From the NCBI GenBank assembly GCA_003695455.1, contig RFJF01000456.1, positions 1 through 6,423 on the forward strand: a stretch of DNA of 6,423 nt, written 5' to 3'. Within the stretch, counting starts at the first letter, position 1. Each line of letters begins with the position of its first letter. This DNA comes from Chloroflexota bacterium (GTDB lineage: Bacteria; Chloroflexota; Anaerolineae; 4572-78; J111). The position numbers and the translations under genes were made by a program. The notes under the pieces were generated by a model. It searched no databases, was not told the DNA's origin, and was given only the letters and a program-made list of their open reading frames with translations. Positions 5,783 through 6,423 of this stretch are shown one piece after another.

Positions 5783-5812
5783 TTGGCACACACGCTTGTG
5801 TTGTGGTATCCT
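5783..5812 (+). promoter_or_regulatory. promoter of yigZ, leaderless type
   Basis: TTGGCA (5783-5788, 5 of 6 consensus -35 bases) is followed after 18 bases by TATCCT (5807-5812), preceded by TGG as in extended -10 elements. The -10 ends six bases before the ATG at 5819, so transcription should begin at about the A of the start codon. This fits the absence of a Shine-Dalgarno sequence. The spacer holds a CACACAC/GTGTTGTG imperfect inverted repeat (5789-5805 region). Confidence 0.5.
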
Positions 5813-5818
5813 GAATTT

Positions 5819-6423
5819 ATGAGTACACGATACCCCATCCCCAATGGCGAATCAACCGTTGAACTGTATTTTAAAAATTCGCGGTTCATTGGCCGGGCCG
5901 CTTATACGCCCAGCGTGGCCGAAGCGCGGGCATTCATCGAGCGGGTGAAGGCAGAGTACCCCAACAATTCGCACACGGTGTACGCCTTTGCCGTGGGGCA
6001 TGGCGCAACGGTCACGCACGGCATGAGCGATGCCGGCGAACCGAGTGGCACAGCCGGACGCCCGGCGCTGGCGGTGGTTCGCGGCAGCAATCTGGGGGAT
6101 GTGACCGTGGCAATTGTGCGCTATTTTGGCGGCACCAAACTGGGGACCGGCGGGCTGGTCAAAGCCTACACCGAAACCGCGCAGGCCGCGCTGGCGGCGC
6201 TGGACGTCACCGAAAAGGTTGAGCGCGTGACCGTGCTGGTGGCAATTGGCTACCCGCACTACGAGCAACTCAGGCGGTTGGTTGAAATACACCACGGCAC
6301 AGTTGAAGATGAGAAATTTGCCACCGATGTGACGCTAACCCTGAATTTTGTCATTGATGAGCTGCCGGCTTTTGAAGCAGACCTGGCCGAACTGACCAAC
6401 GGGCAGGTTTCGGTGGTAAAATT
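5819..6423 (+). CDS. yigZ: YigZ/IMPACT family protein (3' end outside the window)
   Basis: An open frame of 201 codons begins at ATG 5819 and runs to the right edge without a stop. Residues about 15-125 form the IMPACT (UPF0029) domain with both family signatures: SDAGEPSGTAGRP (70-82) and VRYFGGTKLGTGGLVKAY (100-117). Residues about 135-195 match the position of the C-terminal DUF1949 ferredoxin-like domain. Bacterial YigZ proteins are about 205-210 residues, so only a few codons should be missing. The eukaryotic relative IMPACT regulates the GCN2 kinase through GCN1; the bacterial protein is probably RNA- or ribosome-associated, but its function is not established. There is no Shine-Dalgarno sequence and the -10 box sits six bases from the ATG. 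It is divergent from the TIR-FGE gene across 95 bp. Confidence 0.93.
   Translation, partial: MSTRYPIPNGESTVELYFKNSRFIGRAAYTPSVAEARAFIERVKAEYPNNSHTVYAFAVGHGATVTHGMSDAGEPSGTAGRPALAVVRGSNLGDVTVAIVRYFGGTKLGTGGLVKAYTETAQAALAALDVTEKVERVTVLVAIGYPHYEQLRRLVEIHHGTVEDEKFATDVTLTLNFVIDELPAFEADLAELTNGQVSVVK

Noticed and set aside
1..6423. CRISPR array, tRNA/rRNA gene or insertion sequence
   Set aside because: No regularly spaced repeats, no recognised tRNA cloverleaf or rRNA stretch, and no transposase or terminal inverted repeats were seen on either strand.

Overview
The window looks like a moderately GC-rich chromosomal segment from a free-living bacterium. The gene mix points to the Chloroflexota (Anaerolineae-like) as the best guess: a GbsR-type regulator, a YgeY-type M20 hydrolase, a group III Fe-alcohol dehydrogenase, a MER-like luciferase-family oxidoreductase, and a TIR/formylglycine-generating-enzyme-like membrane protein. 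A dispersed intergenic repeat of a kind common in environmental genomes is also present. The taxonomic call is inference; no rRNA or other marker gene is present.

Layout. (1) Positions 1-97, minus strand: the 5' end of an unidentified gene with a good ribosome binding site. (2) Positions 199-729, minus strand: a GbsR/MarR-like winged-helix regulator, noticeably more AT-rich than its neighbours, with a sigma70-like promoter upstream and a hairpin/U-tract terminator overlapping its stop codon. (3) Positions 885-4335, plus strand: a divergently transcribed set. An M20 metallohydrolase and an Fe-dependent alcohol dehydrogenase overlap by one base (TGATG). After 125 bp, which carry a dispersed-repeat copy, comes an LLM-class flavin/F420 oxidoreductase with a near-perfect Shine-Dalgarno sequence. 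(4) Positions 4347-5723, minus strand and convergent: a TIR domain, one transmembrane helix and a periplasmic/extracellular FGE-like domain. (5) Positions 5819-6423, plus strand: a YigZ/IMPACT family protein that runs off the right edge close to its expected end.

How the genes may work together. The regulator and the hydrolase promoter share a 155-bp divergent intergenic region, so the regulator is a candidate controller of the hydrolase-dehydrogenase-oxidoreductase set. That set reads as a small catabolic module: hydrolysis of an amide or acyl-amino substrate, then redox steps on an alcohol/aldehyde and a further product. The substrate cannot be read from the sequence. The TIR-FGE protein looks like a one-piece membrane receptor or conflict protein. 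It and yigZ are divergent and share a striking promoter layout: an identical TTGTGGTA box at the same distance from each start codon and no evident Shine-Dalgarno sequence, which suggests leaderless transcripts from both.

The most interesting items are the TIR-TM-FGE protein, whose FGE domain lacks the catalytic cysteine pair, the paired leaderless promoters, and the uncommon hydrolase/ADH/LLM gene set.
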